Shown: in pieces, positions 8,627-16,890 of the stretch | Layout of the letters: every line of letters starts with the position of its first letter | Position numbering within the stretch: position 1 is the first letter of the stretch | DNA from: Halobacillus massiliensis | GTDB taxonomy: Bacteria > Bacillota > Bacilli > Bacillales > Halobacillaceae | Direction of reading: 5' to 3' | DNA: 64,000 bases | Assembly (NCBI RefSeq): GCF_900166625.1 | Contig: NZ_LT800499.1 | Span: 4,002,541 to 4,066,540, forward strand | The notes under the pieces: model-generated | Database searches by the model: none | What the model was told of the DNA's origin: nothing | What the model saw: the letters and a program-made list of their open reading frames with translations, nothing else | Translations under genes and position numbers: made by a program

Positions 8627-10193
8627 TTGGTTCTCCCCTTTTCGTTGTGCGGCTTTCTTCTATCCTCATGCTGCCTTCCCAGCAAACGGTAGAATCCGAC
8701 CAATATTGGGATTCTTCTGGATAATCCGTTCTGATATGTGCTCCTCTGGACTCCTCCCTCACTAATGCAGCATTTACAATCATCCATGCTGTATCCAGGC
8801 AATTTCTAGCGGCGAGTGCCTCCTTCGTTAACGATAAAGACAAAGGTCCCCTACATTCACTATGGAAGCGGGTAAGCCAGCTTCTCATTTTTAATAAATC
8901 TTTTTTAGTTTTAATAATTCCTGCCCACTGACTCATCTTCACCTTCAGTTCTGCCAGATCAGGAAGATCCTTTTCTTCTTGAAAGATCATAGGTGCTTCT
9001 GGGAGCTTCCAATTATTATGAATGGCTTTAGCTTTTATACATTGACTGAGCATTAATGCTGAAGCTGAAGCTTCAAGCAGAGAATTACTAGCCAGTCGGT
9101 TAGCACCATGAAGGCCGGTACAAGCCACTTCTCCAATAGCATAAAGATTTTCAATGTTTGTTTCTCCCCATTTGTTGACAGAGATGCCTCCCATCAGGAA
9201 ATGAGCGCCTGGATGTACGGGAATCCTATCGTTCATTAAGATGCCTCTTTCTCCCTGAACATGTGCAGCGATCGTCGGAAATCTTTTATGAAAATTGTCT
9301 ACATGTTTAATGGACAGAAAGACTTTTCTTCCACTTTTTATGTACTCCCAGACAACACGTGCTGTAATCGATCGAGGAGCTAAATCTCCAAGAGGATGAC
9401 GTCTTTCCATAATGGGTTGATCCTTTTCATCTACCAGTCTGCCTCCTTCTCCACGTATAGCTTCTGATAACAGGCAAGCTTGTTTATCGTTAGATACAAG
9501 CATCGTTGGATGGAACTGCATAAACTCCATGTCCATTAACTTAGCTCCCGCACGATAAGCCATGGCTAATCCGTCACCTGTAGATTCTTCTGCATTAGAG
9601 GTAATATCATAAACCTGGCCGCAGCCTCCCGATGCCACAATCGTACTTTGGGCTGTAATCATGCTTGTCTGTCCCTTTTTATCTTTCCCTATGATTCCTT
9701 TACATTGGCCTTCATCCATTACGAGATCGTATACGGTAAAGGCTTCAACTACTTCCACTCTGTCTGCTATATGCTCCTTTAGCTTTTCAATAATATGGGC
9801 GCCTGTCGAGTCCCCGCCTGCGTGATATATTCTTCTTTCGCTGTGAGCCCCTTCCTGTGCCAAGTCATATTCACCTTTCCTGTTTTTATCAAAGGGAATT
9901 CCAAGAGCAAAAAGCTTATGCATCACCTCTGGTGCCTTTTCCAGGATAGACACAGCAGCTTCTTTGTCATTAAAATAGTGGCCCGCCTGCAGTGTATCTT
10001 TCAGATGCTGGTCTATACTGTCAGCTCTTGTAAGAGCAGCTGCAATTCCTCCTTGGGCTTTAATGGAGTTACCAGCACCAAGGAGAGACTTAGTAACCAA
10101 AGTAACCTTCCTCACAGAGGATAATTCTAAGGCCGCTAATAACCCTGCGAGCCCGCTGCCAATGATAATAACCTCTGTGTGCCATGTCCGCAT
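8607..10193 (-). CDS. nadB: L-aspartate oxidase NadB
   Basis: 528 residues from the ATG at 10193 (MRTWHTEVIIIGSGLAGLLA), which has AAGGGAGGG upstream; the reading frame is open to 10463 without a ribosome site, so the long form is rejected. FAD-dependent flavoprotein of the succinate dehydrogenase/fumarate reductase class making iminoaspartate. Seen are the GSGLAG dinucleotide fold, GAGNSIKAQGGIAAA, RIYHAGGDSTGAHI, HFLMGGISVNKWGET and the FAD-contacting YAIGEVACTGLHGANRLASN. First gene of the operon, divergent from nifS; the shared 135 bp region holds a promoter and a perfect palindrome. Confidence 0.96.
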   Translation of the reverse strand: MRTWHTEVIIIGSGLAGLLAALELSSVRKVTLVTKSLLGAGNSIKAQGGIAAALTRADSIDQHLKDTLQAGHYFNDKEAAVSILEKAPEVMHKLFALGIPFDKNRKGEYDLAQEGAHSERRIYHAGGDSTGAHIIEKLKEHIADRVEVVEAFTVYDLVMDEGQCKGIIGKDKKGQTSMITAQSTIVASGGCGQVYDITSNAEESTGDGLAMAYRAGAKLMDMEFMQFHPTMLVSNDKQACLLSEAIRGEGGRLVDEKDQPIMERRHPLGDLAPRSITARVVWEYIKSGRKVFLSIKHVDNFHKRFPTIAAHVQGERGILMNDRIPVHPGAHFLMGGISVNKWGETNIENLYAIGEVACTGLHGANRLASNSLLEASASALMLSQCIKAKAIHNNWKLPEAPMIFQEEKDLPDLAELKVKMSQWAGIIKTKKDLLKMRSWLTRFHSECRGPLSLSLTKEALAARNCLDTAWMIVNAALVREESRGAHIRTDYPEESQYWSDSTVCWEGSMRIEESRTTKRGEPNEYVFT

Positions 10194-10209
10194 GTTAATC
10201 CCTCCCTTA

Positions 10210-10264
10210 GTGTATATACACAAGTATTGACATATATATTTACATAACTTTAAACTAGTTTCAA
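10210..10264 (-). promoter_or_regulatory. nadBCA promoter with a palindromic operator candidate
   Basis: On the minus strand TTGAAA (10264-10259) and AAATAT (10241-10236) are 17 bp apart. The perfect 12 bp palindrome GTGTATATACAC at 10210-10221 lies about 8-19 bp downstream of the expected transcript start, a good position for repression. In Bacillus the nadBCA/nifS divergon is repressed by the nicotinate-responsive NadR (NiaR, YrxA), whose gene follows nifS; no such gene is present here. The link to NadR is an inference. Confidence 0.45.
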
Positions 10265-10328
10265 GTAGAATTTTTTGTAATTGTGAATAATTGAACAAAA
10301 AATAATTGAAGATATAAGGAGAAATTAG

Positions 10329-11489
10329 ATGACCATGATTTATCTGGACCATTGTGCAACTACTCCCATGAGTGAGTCGGCCATTCAAGCTTATACTGCT
10401 GCAGCACGCACTTATTTCGGTAATGAACAGAGCCTTCATGAGCAAGGGTATGGTGCCCGCCAATTAATGTGGCACTGCCAGAAAAACCTTGCCGACATAC
10501 TACACGGAGACCCAGAAGGCATATTTTTTACAAGTGGAGGAACTGAGAGTAATTTATATTCCATATTAAGTCTGGTTTACGGAAATACACAGCGAGGAAG
10601 ACACATTATAACCTCGCCATTTGAACATCCGTCCGTATATTACGCCCTGCAAAAGCTTGCTGATGAAGGGTACGAGATAGAAGAAATTGAAGCAGAGCCT
10701 AATGGACAGATCTCTCTTTCCTCCCTTCATAATTGCATTCGCTCTGATACCATTCTTGTCACGATTTGTCACGCAAGCAGCGAGACAGGAGTCATACAGC
10801 CGCTTGCTGAAATTGGACGAATATTAAATCGAAAAGGTATTCTTTTTCATAGTGATGCAGTCCAAACCTTTGCCAAGCTGCCGATTGACGTCAATGAATT
10901 ACATTTAGCTTCACTTTCCTTTTCCGCTCATAAAATTAACGGACCTAAGAATATGGGGGGATGCTATATTAACCCTGAAGTTCTTCGAAAAAGCGTCTAC
11001 AATGGAACGGTTCATCAGAATGGATTTCGCCCAGGCACAGTAGATGTACCTGGAGCAGCAGCTTTTGTAACAGCGGCTATGGAAATGCACGAGGATTCTT
11101 CCTTATTAAATTTAGAATGGAAGGAAATGCAGGATTGGGTCCTTTCACAATTAAATATGGCTTCCCTGACTTTTATTGGGGATCGCAAACATCGCATGGC
11201 CCATCATTTGGCTTTTCATTTAAAAGGCATAGAGGGGCAATGGATGATGCTGGAGTGTAACAAGAGAGGGATAGCTATTTCGGCAGGCAGTGCCTGTAAG
11301 TCTGGTCATTCTTTTCCACCAAAAGGACTGTTGGCTATGGGGTTAACCCAAGATGAAGCTCACGGTTTATTCCGTGTAAGCTTCGGCCGTACAACTTCTT
11401 ATTCGGAACTTGAGCAGCTGGTAACTGTCCTGCACGATATTATATCCGAAAAAGGGTTAATTACCGTTCCTTTTCCACCTTCTTACTAA
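10329..11489 (+). CDS. nifS: Cysteine desulfurase, NifS/IscS family
   Basis: 386 residues, PLP-dependent. It takes sulfur from cysteine to build Fe-S clusters; next to nadBCA its known Bacillus counterpart activates the NadA cluster. Seen are YLDHCATTPMS at the N-terminus, FTSGGTESN, HSDAVQTFAK (PLP-contacting Asp), the PLP lysine in SFSAHKINGPKNMGG, RPGTVDVPG, and the active-site Cys in ISAGSACKSGH. TAAGGAG precedes the ATG. Divergent from nadB, as in Bacillus. The usual downstream nadR (yrxA) is missing; a sigma factor gene follows instead. Confidence 0.95.
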   Translation: MTMIYLDHCATTPMSESAIQAYTAAARTYFGNEQSLHEQGYGARQLMWHCQKNLADILHGDPEGIFFTSGGTESNLYSILSLVYGNTQRGRHIITSPFEHPSVYYALQKLADEGYEIEEIEAEPNGQISLSSLHNCIRSDTILVTICHASSETGVIQPLAEIGRILNRKGILFHSDAVQTFAKLPIDVNELHLASLSFSAHKINGPKNMGGCYINPEVLRKSVYNGTVHQNGFRPGTVDVPGAAAFVTAAMEMHEDSSLLNLEWKEMQDWVLSQLNMASLTFIGDRKHRMAHHLAFHLKGIEGQWMMLECNKRGIAISAGSACKSGHSFPPKGLLAMGLTQDEAHGLFRVSFGRTTSYSELEQLVTVLHDIISEKGLITVPFPPSY

Positions 11490-11579
11490 TTGTTACAACA
11501 CCTTAATATCATAAGAATTTTCATGTGTTATCCTAGAATTGGCGTAAAAACCTCGCCGGGAGGAGTGTCGTCTAATTCT

Positions 11580-12155
11580 ATGAGGTGGGACAAATTATCT
11601 GGAAAGCAGCAGCCTACTAAAGACAAGGATCAGCCCCTTGAAATAAAAGTGGAGCACTGGATCAAAACCTACAGTCATGATTTAAAATGGCTGGCATTTT
11701 CTTATGTAAAAGATCACGCACTTGCAGAAGACATTACACAGGATGCTTTCATTAAAGCTTACGAAAAATATGATACTTTCAAAAAACAGTCCAGTGAGAA
11801 AACCTGGCTTTATAAAATAACGATCAATCTATGTAAGGATCATCTTAAAAGTTCTTATATACGCAGAGTTTTTAAAAAGGGCCTGGAAGCTTTTCAGCAA
11901 CTTCCCTCTCAAAATGAAACACCGGAACAATATGCTATCCATAAAAGTGAAGATGAAGAACTTCTTGAGTATATTTTGATGCTTGAAGATAAATATCGGG
12001 AAGTTGTTATTCTTTTTTATTTTGAAGAGTTTGAAGTAAAAGATATGGCTCAATTATTAAGTGTGAGTCCGAATACCGTTAAGACTAGACTGCGCAGGGC
12101 CAGACAGATGCTGCAAGACCAGCTAGTTTCCGAAGGGGGGTCTACTGGTGAATGA
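11580..12155 (+). CDS. ECF (sigma-70 family) RNA polymerase sigma factor
   Basis: 191 residues from the ATG at 11580 (MRWDKLSGKQQ); GGGAGGAG lies 14 bp upstream. Region 2 is LAFSYVKDHALAEDITQDAFIKAYEKYDTF with KTWLYKITINLCKDHLK, and region 4 is LEDKYREVVILFYFEEFEVKDMAQLLSVSPNTVKTRLRRARQML. Between them is a ~35-residue linker. The 3' end overlaps the next gene by 8 bp, so a membrane-anchored partner is translated with it, the usual arrangement for an ECF sigma factor and its anti-sigma. The signal it answers cannot be inferred. The frame is open to 11490 from a TTG, but without a ribosome site. Confidence 0.9.
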   Translation: MRWDKLSGKQQPTKDKDQPLEIKVEHWIKTYSHDLKWLAFSYVKDHALAEDITQDAFIKAYEKYDTFKKQSSEKTWLYKITINLCKDHLKSSYIRRVFKKGLEAFQQLPSQNETPEQYAIHKSEDEELLEYILMLEDKYREVVILFYFEEFEVKDMAQLLSVSPNTVKTRLRRARQMLQDQLVSEGGSTGE

Positions 12156-12792
12156 ACTGATGGATCATCGTTTAAAAAAGATGAATCACGACGTGAAATA
12201 TAAGAAGGTTCCCATGGGAGAACATGAAACGCATAAAATAATTCATCATGTGAAAAATCGTCCTGTCAGGAATTATCGAACGACCCATTGGAAGAAAACT
12301 CTTCCTCTTTCAACTGTGGCAGCAGCTGCAGTCATTGCCTTTCAATTTTACAGTTATCCATCTAATACGGAGACCCAGGAGGCTACACTCGCCTCCCAGC
12401 GATCAGCAAACATTGAGTTAAAAGAACAGCAGATGGTAACCGCAGAAGAACAAGAAAGCATCGAGCTGTTAAGCGGAAATAAAGATGAGGCTTCTCCAAT
12501 TGTCCGTAAAACTTATGTGATTCATAAAGATTCCCTGTACGTTCAAACCGAAAGGCAGGTCCAGCCCCAGCTGCTGGATAAGTCAATCGGGACAGCCGTC
12601 CCTCAAGAGTCGAGCAATCAACGACAAAGCTCCCTGCCCCAGCAGGAAAAAATCTATGCCGTTAAAGGGGAAGAGGAGCAGGAAGCTGTCGCCATAAAAA
12701 GCTGGCGTTATGTTGGAACGGGCGCAAGCCGTATAAACCAAAAAGGGTACTTTATTTTTGAAAGAGAAGAATCGCTTCCTCTCGCTCAATAA
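12148..12792 (+). CDS. Membrane-anchored putative anti-sigma factor
   Basis: 214 residues from a GTG start with AAGGGGGG 7 bp upstream, overlapping the sigma gene. A ~45-residue basic, His-rich cytoplasmic N-terminus precedes one membrane helix (LPLSTVAAAAVIAFQFY, about residues 52-68) and a ~145-residue hydrophilic, Gln/Glu/Ser-rich extracytoplasmic part with no cysteine. The classical zinc-binding HxxxCxxC of ZAS anti-sigma factors is absent, so identification rests on the position and topology. It ends at a strong terminator. It may instead be an extracytoplasmic sensor for the same sigma factor. Confidence 0.6.
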   Translation: MNELMDHRLKKMNHDVKYKKVPMGEHETHKIIHHVKNRPVRNYRTTHWKKTLPLSTVAAAAVIAFQFYSYPSNTETQEATLASQRSANIELKEQQMVTAEEQESIELLSGNKDEASPIVRKTYVIHKDSLYVQTERQVQPQLLDKSIGTAVPQESSNQRQSSLPQQEKIYAVKGEEEQEAVAIKSWRYVGTGASRINQKGYFIFEREESLPLAQ

Positions 12793-12793
12793 A

Positions 12794-12835
12794 AAAGCTG
12801 TAATAACTCGGCACCCGGTTATTACAGCTTTCTTT
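12794..12835. terminator. Bidirectional terminator between the sigma operon and udg
   Basis: AAAGCTGTAATAAC (12794-12807) pairs perfectly with GTTATTACAGCTTT (12818-12831). T-rich sequence on one side and an A run on the other let it serve both convergent genes. Confidence 0.85.
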
Positions 12836-13472
12836 ATATATTTTTCTTATTTAGATAATCCTTCAGGCGATCGAGCGAAGTATAAATATCATCCCTAATG
12901 GACGGATTGTAGAATATGGCCGCAGGGTGGTACAGCGGGAAAACGGCATATTCTTTTTTTGTCGGCTTAAATTCATCATTTTCCAGAGTCAAAACAGGTG
13001 TTTTAATCACTTCTCCAAGCCTCTGACTAATTTTATACTCCTTGCCTGCCAGCCTTTCTAAGGCCACTCCTCCTAAAGCAATAATAACTTTAGGATCCAC
13101 TTTTTTAATTTGATAATCAAGGATAGGAGCATGGGCTTTTATTTCCTTTTGGTTAGGCTTTCGGTTTGCTTTTCGCCGGCCGTTTTTATGCTTCTTTGCC
13201 TTCGTATCCACCCACTTATATGGACGGCTCCTAACCGCACTTGTTATATAAATATCTTCTCTTTTCAACCCTAAATAATCGAGCTGTTTATCAAGCTCAT
13301 CTCCAGCTCGTCCTATAAAAGGTGTTCCTTCAACGGCTTCTTTTTCTCCCGGTGCTTCCCCAACAAGCATGATATCTGCCTCAGGATTCCCTTCCCCAAG
13401 GACGAAACCTTCTACATCCAGGCCTTTCATATTTTCTTCTGCCTTTTCCAATAAACCTGCCGGCAATTCCAT
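12834..13472 (-). CDS. Uracil-DNA glycosylase superfamily protein (family 4/5-like)
   Basis: 212 residues. It belongs to the superfamily that removes uracil from DNA. Motif 1 is MLVGEAPGEKEAVEGTPFIGRAG, the family 4-type GEAPGxxE with the following hydrophobic GxPFxGxAG; motif 2-like HPAAIFYNPS is at the C-terminus. The cysteines that bind the [4Fe-4S] cluster in canonical family 4 enzymes are absent: the N-terminus (MELPAGLLEKAEENMKGLDV) has none. The internal insert KKHKNGRRKANRKPNQKE is unusually basic and could contact DNA. ATG preceded by GGAGGCGGG. Confidence 0.85.
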   Translation of the reverse strand: MELPAGLLEKAEENMKGLDVEGFVLGEGNPEADIMLVGEAPGEKEAVEGTPFIGRAGDELDKQLDYLGLKREDIYITSAVRSRPYKWVDTKAKKHKNGRRKANRKPNQKEIKAHAPILDYQIKKVDPKVIIALGGVALERLAGKEYKISQRLGEVIKTPVLTLENDEFKPTKKEYAVFPLYHPAAIFYNPSIRDDIYTSLDRLKDYLNKKNI

Positions 13473-13526
13473 ATTCCCGCCTCCTTTTTCGTTGTTTATG
13501 CCCTTATCTATTATTGTTCACACAGC

Positions 13527-14516
13527 TTATCTCATCGCAAAGACGAAATAAGTTGTGACAAAGTATAAACCAACAATTAGCAGAGAGGGCAGCATATAAC
13601 TCCACGAAGGCTGTAATCGGCGCTTGCTCAAACTGTAAATCACTATTAATACAAACAGAATCGAAACTGACGATGTAATTAAGTTCGAGGGAGCCGCCTG
13701 CTCAAGAAGTCTTCCGTTAATAAAAAATATATCTGTGATCGCTAAAATAATTAGATTAAACGCATTACTGCCCAACAAAGAGCTGATAGCCAGATTATAA
13801 TTTCTCATTTTCAAAGCTGTTCCCACGCTGACCGCATCAGGCAGGGAAGTACTTATGGCCACTAAGAAAGCACCGACAAACGAGGATCCTAATCCTGTAG
13901 TAGTCGCAATATCCTCAGCAGCTATCGTTAAAATACTGCCCATAATCATAATTAAGACAGCGGCCGTAATAAAATACCCAATCGCCTGCTTATAGGTATA
14001 TTCCTTAAATCTCTTAGGCTTTCTCTTAATCTTCCTTCCTTTATATTCCGTATGTTCATTTATCCATTTCGCTGCAACGGCATAAACGAGAATAACGCCT
14101 ATGGATGTATAACCAATATTGAATAAATGGGCAGGTATTGAAAAAATAAGTCCCACCATGATAATAAGGGTCAGCAGAATAACTAACCATCCGTAGAGCT
14201 TACTTTCAACGGTGGCGTGAGTCATTATCTGATGCTTCCGGTAAACGAAGTCAAATATTGCCAGAGCTAGTATATTAAACAGGTTACTCCCTAGTAAATT
14301 ACCTACCGCTAAGTCTGGCGCGCCGATAACAATAGAAGTAGCACTTGATGTCAATTCAGGCAGTGAAATAGCTATACCTATCAGCATTCCAATAAATGCT
14401 GACGTAGCTTTTGTTTTTTCTTTTACGGCATCTCCAAAATAAGCAAGACGAGAAGCTGCAAAAAAGGCTCCCACCCCTGAAAGAATAAATAAAGACGCTG
14501 CTAACCATAGGTTCAT
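13527..14516 (-). CDS. Ca2+:cation antiporter (CaCA) family, Na+/Ca2+ exchanger-like
   Basis: 329 residues, about ten membrane helices in two homologous halves. The alpha repeats are recognisable: ISLPELTSSATSIVIGAPDLAVGNLLGSNLFN in the first half and STSLPDAVSVGTALKMRNYNLAISSLLGSNAFN in the second, with the conserved acidic residue that binds the ion in each (Glu in LPEL, Asp in LPDA). A central basic loop (GRKIKRKPKRFKEYTYK) is cytosolic. AAGGAG precedes the ATG. It probably extrudes Ca2+ in exchange for Na+ or H+ across the plasma membrane. Single-gene unit. Confidence 0.88.
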   Translation of the reverse strand: MNLWLAASLFILSGVGAFFAASRLAYFGDAVKEKTKATSAFIGMLIGIAISLPELTSSATSIVIGAPDLAVGNLLGSNLFNILALAIFDFVYRKHQIMTHATVESKLYGWLVILLTLIIMVGLIFSIPAHLFNIGYTSIGVILVYAVAAKWINEHTEYKGRKIKRKPKRFKEYTYKQAIGYFITAAVLIMIMGSILTIAAEDIATTTGLGSSFVGAFLVAISTSLPDAVSVGTALKMRNYNLAISSLLGSNAFNLIILAITDIFFINGRLLEQAAPSNLITSSVSILFVLIVIYSLSKRRLQPSWSYMLPSLLIVGLYFVTTYFVFAMR

Positions 14517-14579
14517 TCAAAAACTCCTTAATCCTTTAGCCTTAAAGACAGGAAAGAAGGCCAGCTTGAGAGCCGGCCC

Positions 14580-16085
14580 TTATACTTTCACTTCCTTGTT
14601 CGAATGTTCTTTAATCAGATCTGCTGTTAACTGGCCGGAGAGGGTGACCATTGGAACACCGCCTCCAGGATGAGTGGAACCGCCTGCAAAATATAAATTT
14701 TCATAGACCTGACTCTTAGCCGGGACCTTGAAGCCGCCGTTCGCTTTCTTATCAGAAGCAATGCCATAAATAGATCCGCCATTTGGTCCGTAAAGCTGCT
14801 CCAGGTCTTCGGGAGTAAAGCGATATTCGAATTCAATAGAATCCCTCAAGCCTTCCATTCCCATTCTTTCAAGCTTATCAATAACTACTTCCCGATAATG
14901 ATCCCAATTAAAGGACTTGCGGCGTTTTCCATTCTTTAATGGAGGAACATGTGTTAAGACAAATAAGTTATCTTTCCCTGCCGGAGCCTGTGAACTGTCG
15001 GAGCGCGATGAAATGCCGATATATACCGTGGGATCATCCGCCGGAACTCCTTTTTCAAAAATCTCTTTAAATTCTTTTTCCGGATCATTTGAGAAAAAGA
15101 AATTATGATGCTTCAGGTTCTTAAACTGTTTATTGACACCGAGCAGAAGTACGAGTCCGGATACAGTCGGTGTAAATTCCTTCTCAAGCGATTTTCTTTC
15201 TTTTTTAACCTTTGAATCTTGTGGAGCTAACTGTCGATAAGCAGGAATAGCTTCAAGGTTGGAGACGACAACATCGGCTGTGTGGACATTTCCGTCTTCC
15301 GTTTGTACTCCAACTACCTTTTCACCTTCTACCACTAACTGTTCCACTGGGGTATTTAAGTGGATATCCACTCTTAGCTCCTCCATCAGCTTTTTCATAC
15401 CTTCCGCAATCTGGTACATGCCGCCTTTTACATAATGAATTCCAAGTCCAAGCTGGACATAAACAAGCTGATTTAAAATTGCAGGCGCTGAATAGGGATT
15501 TGATCCTACATACATAACGAAATAGTTAAACAGCTGTTCCAAATACTTATTGTCAAACTGCTTATGTGTAGCTTTAGCGACCGTGCTCATAGGATCCATC
15601 TTCAACAATTCGCTTAGGGAATGATGCTTCTTCAAATCCTTAAGATCTGCAATACTGTATTTATAAAAACTCTTCATACAAAGTTCATACATATCCTGGG
15701 AGTATGAAAGGAAATCCGTTAAGCTGCGATTCGGACGGTCTGTAACCTTGGCCATCTCTTCCAGCATCGTCGGCAGATCACTCGTGACATCGAGCTGGGT
15801 CCCATCTTCATAAAAGGTACGCCACTGAGGTTCAACCCTCTCAACTTGTATGTAGTCATCCAAACGGCGATGGACACTCTCAAACAGCTGTTCTAAAACC
15901 CAAGGCATCGTTAAAATAGAAGGACCTGTATCAAACGTAAATCCTTTTCCTTCTCTACGATTCAGTTTACCGCCTAAGTTACTGTTCTTCTCCAGAAGCT
16001 TTACATCATAGCCATCTCCGCTTAAACGGATAGCTGTAGACATTCCGCCTAATCCTCCGCCAATTACTATAGCTTTTTTATTCAT
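14580..16085 (-). CDS. crtP: Carotenoid oxidase/desaturase, CrtP (CrtNb)-like
   Basis: 501-residue FAD-dependent enzyme of the phytoene desaturase family. The N-terminus KKAIVIGGGLGGMSTAIRL is the FAD fold; TFDTGPSILTMP, HHNFFFSNDPE, PADDPTVYIGISSRSD, GGSIYGIASDKKANGGFK and the C-terminal AGGSTHPGGGVPMVTLSGQL follow. By recall, these resemble the staphylococcal 4,4'-diaponeurosporene oxidase CrtP more than the desaturase CrtN. The product would introduce the terminal oxygen in C30 carotenoids of the membrane. No crtM, crtN, crtO or crtQ gene is nearby, so it is an orphan. CrtP versus CrtN assignment is moderately sure. Confidence 0.75.
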   Translation of the reverse strand: MNKKAIVIGGGLGGMSTAIRLSGDGYDVKLLEKNSNLGGKLNRREGKGFTFDTGPSILTMPWVLEQLFESVHRRLDDYIQVERVEPQWRTFYEDGTQLDVTSDLPTMLEEMAKVTDRPNRSLTDFLSYSQDMYELCMKSFYKYSIADLKDLKKHHSLSELLKMDPMSTVAKATHKQFDNKYLEQLFNYFVMYVGSNPYSAPAILNQLVYVQLGLGIHYVKGGMYQIAEGMKKLMEELRVDIHLNTPVEQLVVEGEKVVGVQTEDGNVHTADVVVSNLEAIPAYRQLAPQDSKVKKERKSLEKEFTPTVSGLVLLLGVNKQFKNLKHHNFFFSNDPEKEFKEIFEKGVPADDPTVYIGISSRSDSSQAPAGKDNLFVLTHVPPLKNGKRRKSFNWDHYREVVIDKLERMGMEGLRDSIEFEYRFTPEDLEQLYGPNGGSIYGIASDKKANGGFKVPAKSQVYENLYFAGGSTHPGGGVPMVTLSGQLTADLIKEHSNKEVKV

Positions 16086-16125
16086 CGAAACACCTCCACT
16101 TTTATCAAAACAGTTCCTTGAGAAT

Positions 16126-16171
16126 AGAGAAAAGAGCCTGAGAGCACCGCTCGTCTCTTGCTCTTTTCTCT
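16126..16171. other. Long inverted repeat upstream of the carotenoid gene
   Basis: AGAGAAAAGAGC (16126-16137) is perfectly complementary to GCTCTTTTCTCT (16160-16171), with further pairing inside (GAGC/GCTC). It lies in the 200 bp between the carotenoid gene start and the small membrane gene at 16292. No good T run follows, so it may be an attenuator or operator rather than a terminator. Confidence 0.4.
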
Positions 16172-16291
16172 TCTAAGCTGCTTAACAACATATACCCTTC
16201 TAATCGCCATCGATAACCAGACCTTGCACATTATAAAACTTGTAAAACCTGAGGCCTGTCTTTAAGATAAAAATAGGAAAGGAGCTGCCTT

Positions 16292-16450
16292 TTGTATATG
16301 GAATTAATCTATTGGTTTTTTATCCCGAGTGTAATCATCGCAACTTTTTTTGTGATTTTCAGAAGGCTGTCTCCCTTAAGTTATTTCACGATGGCTTTCA
16401 TTATATTTCTGTATATCCTTGTGTTAATTGTTTCATACGTGCTGCGATAA
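16292..16450 (+). CDS. Small membrane protein of about 50 residues
   Basis: AAAGGAG (16279-16285) precedes TTG-TAT-ATG; the TTG at 16292 has the better spacing (7 nt), the ATG at 16298 is the alternative. The product reads MELIYWFFIPSVIIATFFVI, a short FRRLSPLSYF loop and a second helix ending IVSYVLR. It is almost all hydrophobic with two membrane helices and a basic link. It ends two bases short of the end of a convergent small membrane gene. No family recognised, but codon structure and ribosome site favour a real gene. Confidence 0.6.
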   Translation: MYMELIYWFFIPSVIIATFFVIFRRLSPLSYFTMAFIIFLYILVLIVSYVLR

Positions 16451-16451
16451 A

Positions 16452-16685
16452 CTATCTAAACCTTTTTTGTTCCTGCCGCTGTTTGTTAATGGCCTCACGA
16501 ATATGGTAAAGCTCTGCATACATAGCGGATGCAAATACGACTATAATACTGAGAAACACAGAGACTAGAAATGCTGTTCCATCAAGGCCAAAGCCTAGAA
16601 CAGAGCTAAAGCCGATAACCGCTCCGATTGTGAGTCCTATCCCTAGAAAGATTAATATTTTTTGCAGTGTTACAGAGTATTCCAC
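16452..16685 (-). CDS. Small two-helix membrane protein
   Basis: 77 residues from a GTG at 16685, 8 nt after AAAGAGGTG; an open frame to 16799 has no ribosome site. It holds two membrane helices (KILIFLGIGLTIGAVIGFSS and TAFLVSVFLSIIVVFASAMY) and a charged tail ending IREAINKQRQEQKRFR. The function is unknown. The two convergent genes (16292-16450 and this) end 1 bp apart with no room for a terminator, so their transcripts must overlap. Confidence 0.6.
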   Translation of the reverse strand: MEYSVTLQKILIFLGIGLTIGAVIGFSSVLGFGLDGTAFLVSVFLSIIVVFASAMYAELYHIREAINKQRQEQKRFR

Positions 16686-16890
16686 GTTGCTCACCTCTTT
16701 ACAATTTACATCTAATAAAGGTATACCCAAAACTGACATTTGCCACACATAGGAAAACAAACGAATGAATTCCCTCTGAAGAAATTCTCTTTTCTTCAAA
16801 TCTTAGGAGGAAATGCCCAAATTTCAAAGATCATCTCCTGTTCAATGGGCTCCAGGAGGTTTATTTGATTCTCACTTAAACGGGAAGAGA

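Noticed and set aside
10194-10463. Extended N-terminus for NadB
   Set aside because: The family start MRTWHTEVIIIGSGLAG has a strong site at 10193; the extension covers the promoter and operator region.
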